Assembly: GCF_020829685.1 (NCBI RefSeq)
Contig: NZ_JAIVFR010000276.1
Span: forward strand, 1-7,874
Direction: 5' to 3'
Origin: Nostoc sp. CHAB 5715
Lineage (GTDB): Bacteria; Cyanobacteriota; Cyanobacteriia; Cyanobacteriales; Nostocaceae
DNA length: 7,874 bases
Shown: one piece after another, positions 6,482 through 7,874 of the stretch
Position numbering within the stretch: position 1 is the stretch's first letter
How the letters are laid out: each line of letters begins with the position of its first letter
Notes under the pieces: model-generated
Told to the model about the DNA's origin: nothing
What the model saw: the letters and a program-made list of their open reading frames with translations, nothing else
The model's database searches: none
Made by a program: the position numbers and the translations under genes

Positions 6482-6545
6482 GGAGCAATTCAAGCAGAGA
6501 TCGTCGAAGCAAGAATCACGCGACTTTGAGTCGTGTGAGGTTCAA
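6482..6545 (+). mobile_element. probable relic right end of an IS200/IS605-family element
   Basis: TCACGCGACT (6516-6525) and AGTCGTGTGA (6529-6538) form a 10-bp stem (one wobble) with a three-base loop, followed by GGTTCAAA. This is the arrangement of right-end subterminal hairpins of cyanobacterial IS200/IS605 elements, where the hairpin overlaps the 3' end of tnpB. A short frame ending TGA 6527-6529 inside the hairpin reads GAIQAEIVEARITRL, plausible as a TnpB C-terminal remnant. No transposase body is present, so it is at most a solo end or a palindrome-associated miniature element. Confidence 0.45.
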
Positions 6546-6609
6546 ATATTGGAAGCTTTGCGAAAGTAAGGTTAAAATCGCTGAGTTAGTGTAAATCTGA
6601 AGTGGAACT

Positions 6610-7095
6610 ATGAAAACTGCTGAAAAATTGGCCGCAGCTTGGCTACTGACAATGGGATTCATGTTTGTAACTCTATCAGCAGCAGAGGTATTTAATAAAA
6701 CGACTATGGAAAAATCAATCACGCTACCCTTAGCTTGGGATGGTTCGATTGAGTTCTCACAAACAAATACCCCTGTAATTGATGATACTACGGTAGAACG
6801 TCTAATTTTTGGCATTCCTACCCTAACACTGGGCACATGGTTAGCATTGAGATTATACCGTCAAAGCCGACAGGAGAAAAAGGCGCTTAATCAACAAGTT
6901 AGCGATCGCCTGCAATCGATTTTTTATAAAATGCTACAAGAAAATCATGGGCGCATAACTGTATTAGGCTTTGCCATGCAGTCACAACTACCCGCAGCCC
7001 ATGCTAGGCAATATTTAGATGAAAAAGCTAAAGATTTCAATGCAAACTTTAAGGTGAACGAAGAAGGGGCTGTATCATATCATTTTGATGTCTAA
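6610..7095 (+). CDS. conserved cyanobacterial membrane protein of unknown function
   Basis: 161 residues; I recognise it only as a conserved cyanobacterial type, with no assigned function. Seen: a first hydrophobic segment at ~8-26 (AAAWLLTMGFMFVTLSAAE), a short polar, probably extracytoplasmic stretch (27-62), a second hydrophobic segment ~64-82 (ERLIFGIPTLTLGTWLAL), then a basic linker RLYRQSRQEKK, which favours a cytoplasmic C-terminus. The C-terminal domain (~95-161) begins DRLQSIFYKMLQENHGRITVLGFA and ends with NANFKVNEEGAVSYHFDV; the helix-helix-helix-beta pattern resembles a small winged-helix fold, possibly for protein or nucleic-acid contact. That fold assignment is inference. ATG 6610 is the natural start; GTGGA lies upstream as a poor Shine-Dalgarno match. 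A HIP1 site (6902-6909) is inside the gene. Confidence 0.8.
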   Translation: MKTAEKLAAAWLLTMGFMFVTLSAAEVFNKTTMEKSITLPLAWDGSIEFSQTNTPVIDDTTVERLIFGIPTLTLGTWLALRLYRQSRQEKKALNQQVSDRLQSIFYKMLQENHGRITVLGFAMQSQLPAAHARQYLDEKAKDFNANFKVNEEGAVSYHFDV

Positions 7096-7137
7096 TTGTC
7101 ATTTGTCCTTTGTCCTTTGTCCTTTGTTATTTGTTAT
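7096..7137. repeat. heptamer tandem array TTGTCCT/TTGTTAT, 6 copies
   Basis: Starting at the base after the stop codon of the 161-residue gene: TTGTCAT, three TTGTCCT, then two TTGTTAT. It is an STRR-type array with slight drift between its two ends. Confidence 0.9.
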
Positions 7138-7141
7138 TAAC

Positions 7142-7217
7142 TAATGACTAATACTTCGACTACGCCCTTCGGCTACGCTCAGGACAAGCTCAGTACAAGT
7201 GACCAATGACTAATGAC
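7142..7217. repeat. TAATGAC heptamer array containing a doubly nested dispersed repeat
   Basis: Heptamer TAATGAC (7142-7148) is followed by TAAT (7149-7152), then 48 foreign nt (7153-7200), then GAC (7201-7203), CAATGAC (7204-7210) and TAATGAC (7211-7217). Thus one heptamer is split TAAT|GAC. The 48 nt resolve into ACTTCGACTACG (7153-7164), a 24-nt sibling element 7165-7188 (core CTTCGGCTACGCTCAGGACA), and CTCAGTACAAGT (7189-7200); removing the middle restores a 24-nt unit. The array ends 26 bp before the DUF423 start. Confidence 0.85.
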
Positions 7218-7243
7218 TAATAATCAACTTACGGTTAGGTCTA

Positions 7244-7666
7244 ATGACGCAGATTTTTTTGAGCGTAGCTGCCATTTTAGGCGGTTTGTCAGTTGCTGCT
7301 GGTGCTTTTGCTTCCCATGCCTTGCGGGAAAAAATTAGTGAGCGATGCCTACGGCGGGCTACGCCTACGCTAGAAATTTTTGAAACTGGCGCTCGTTATC
7401 AAATGTATCATGCTCTAGCACTTTTTCTCGTAGCACTACTAATTAGTCGCACCGAATTTCCTCAACCCACTCTTGTCGCCAGTGGATGGCTGTTTATCAT
7501 TGGCATTGTTATTTTCTCAGGTAGCTTGTACGCCCTTAGCTTAACTGGTATTAAATCTTTAGGAGCGATGTCTACGACGGGCTACGCCTACGCACCACTA
7601 GGCGGCGCAGCCTTTCTTGCTGGTTGGGGTACTTTAGCTTTTGCCGCTTGGACTTTGAAGTTGTAA
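7244..7666 (+). CDS. DUF423 family small membrane protein with two repeat-derived inserts
   Basis: 140 residues; ordinary members (YwdK/YgdD type) are about 120. It is an integral membrane protein of unknown function. Seen: N-terminal segment IFLSVAAILGGLSVAAGAFASHAL (4-27) with the family GAFASHAL motif, then FETGARYQMYHALALFLVALL (46-66), GWLFIIGIVIFSGSLYAL (81-98), SGSLYALSLTG (92-102) and PLGGAAFLAGW (118-128). These are the usual blocks and four hydrophobic segments. Two stretches are foreign to the family: CLRRATPT (35-42), between ISER and LEIFE, and about MSTTGYAYA (109-117), between LGA and PLGG. Both are encoded by copies of the same dispersed repeat read in different frames. Both lie in likely loops, so the protein may remain functional. 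ATG 7244 has no Shine-Dalgarno sequence but fits the family. Confidence 0.9.
   Translation: MTQIFLSVAAILGGLSVAAGAFASHALREKISERCLRRATPTLEIFETGARYQMYHALALFLVALLISRTEFPQPTLVASGWLFIIGIVIFSGSLYALSLTGIKSLGAMSTTGYAYAPLGGAAFLAGWGTLAFAAWTLKL
7342..7370 (+). repeat. 29-nt dispersed repeat inside DUF423 gene, copy 1
   Basis: Begins GCGATGCCTACG and ends GGGCTACGCCTACGC; its first base is the third base of a codon. It is 27/29 identical to the copy at 7565-7593 (differences at unit positions 7 and 13). It encodes the extra residues CLRRATPT. Confidence 0.85.
7565..7593 (+). repeat. 29-nt dispersed repeat inside DUF423 gene, copy 2
   Basis: Begins GCGATGTCTACG and ends GGGCTACGCCTACGC; its first base is the first base of a codon, so it is translated in a different frame from copy 1, giving AMSTTGYAYA. 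It lies in the same orientation as copy 1. Confidence 0.85.
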
Positions 7667-7696
7667 AGTAACAAGAATATTTTCCTACAAACAAAG

Positions 7697-7731
7697 TTAT
7701 GAATTATGAGTTTTTCACTTATAATTCATAG
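7697..7731. terminator. bidirectional hairpin between convergent genes
   Basis: TATGAATTATGAG (7698-7710) pairs with CTTATAATTCATA (7718-7730), 13 bp with one wobble and a 7-nt loop TTTTTCA. It lies 31 bp after the DUF423 stop and contains the stop codon of the minus-strand gene. It has the position of a shared terminator, but the stem is AT-rich and no outer T-tract follows on either side. Confidence 0.5.
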
Positions 7732-7874
7732 CTCCTCATTCTCAGGCGTACCAACAAACTATGCAAATCCGCATTCGCTGAAGGTACTTCAGGTAATGGG
7801 CTTGATTCATATACTTCCTGCAACTTATTACGCAGACGTTCATATTCTATTTGATGAAAAGCTACATTAATATC
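7719..7874 (-). CDS. C-terminal end of an unidentified protein, possibly nucleotidyltransferase-like (partial)
   Basis: 51 codons plus TAA (7721-7719), running off the right end of the window, so the N-terminus is not seen. The residues read DINVAFHQIEYERLRNKLQE, then SSPLPEVPSANADLHSLLVRLRMRSYEL: a helical, charged segment followed by a Pro-rich turn and a final helix. The pattern of an INxAFHQIEYERLR helix followed by LPE and LLVRLR recalls the C-terminal ends of small cyanobacterial nucleotidyltransferase-domain proteins, but this is from memory and weak. The codons are normal for the window and the frame is open throughout. The last few residues (RSYEL) fall in the terminator hairpin and may be a stop-codon readjustment. 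It converges on the DUF423 gene. Confidence 0.55.
   Translation of the reverse strand, partial: DINVAFHQIEYERLRNKLQEVYESSPLPEVPSANADLHSLLVRLRMRSYEL

Noticed and set aside
6516..6836. 106-codon minus-strand frame across 6516-6836
   Set aside because: It is antisense to the 161-residue gene, whose protein has clear membrane and soluble domain structure.

Overview
The window is chromosomal DNA from a cyanobacterium, most likely a filamentous Nostocales (Nostoc/Anabaena-like) genome. The evidence is a magnesium-protoporphyrin IX methyltransferase gene (chlM), five HIP1 octamers GCGATCGC (starting at 72, 3687, 4560, 5697 and 6902), heptameric tandem repeats of the STRR type, and several copies of the 20-30 nt dispersed repeats that litter Nostoc genomes.

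Layout. 1-248: an almost perfect 118-bp palindrome that interrupts the 5' part of a conserved cyanobacterial gene. 249-1091: the rest of that gene (unknown function, membrane-associated N-terminal part). 1092-1400: two tandem-repeat arrays, then a structured leader ending in a terminator-like hairpin just before rimP. 1401-3774: the transcription/translation cluster rimP, nusA, ylxR. In most bacteria infB follows directly; here it does not. Instead ylxR runs convergently into the sheared end of a CPA2 cation:proton antiporter (3742-4440, minus), cut off after about seven membrane segments. 4819-5505: intact chlM. 5747-6403 (minus): a DUF1295/isoprenylcysteine methyltransferase-like membrane protein. 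About 6480-6545: a probable relic right end of an IS200/IS605-type element. 6610-7095: a small membrane protein with a conserved soluble C-terminal domain. 7244-7666: a DUF423 membrane protein carrying two repeat-derived peptide inserts. 7719-7874 (minus): the C-terminal end of a gene that continues beyond the window.

Working together: RimP (30S maturation), NusA (transcription elongation/antitermination) and YlxR/RnpM (RNA-binding modulator linked to RNase P) form the classical operon. ChlM is a separate chlorophyll-pathway gene. The other genes show no obvious link.

The most striking theme is repeat dynamics. Elements of a constant ~24 nt appear inside other repeats at three sites: in an STRR array before nusA, in a longer dispersed repeat at 5614-5667, and inside a sibling element that itself sits in a heptamer array at 7138-7217. 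Two copies of a 29-nt repeat also lie in the DUF423 coding sequence in two different reading frames without breaking it. In addition there are two structural junctions (the palindrome at 82-199 and the ylxR/antiporter junction near 3775-3790), which are either genuine rearrangements or assembly errors. I found no defence system, CRISPR array, tRNA or rRNA.
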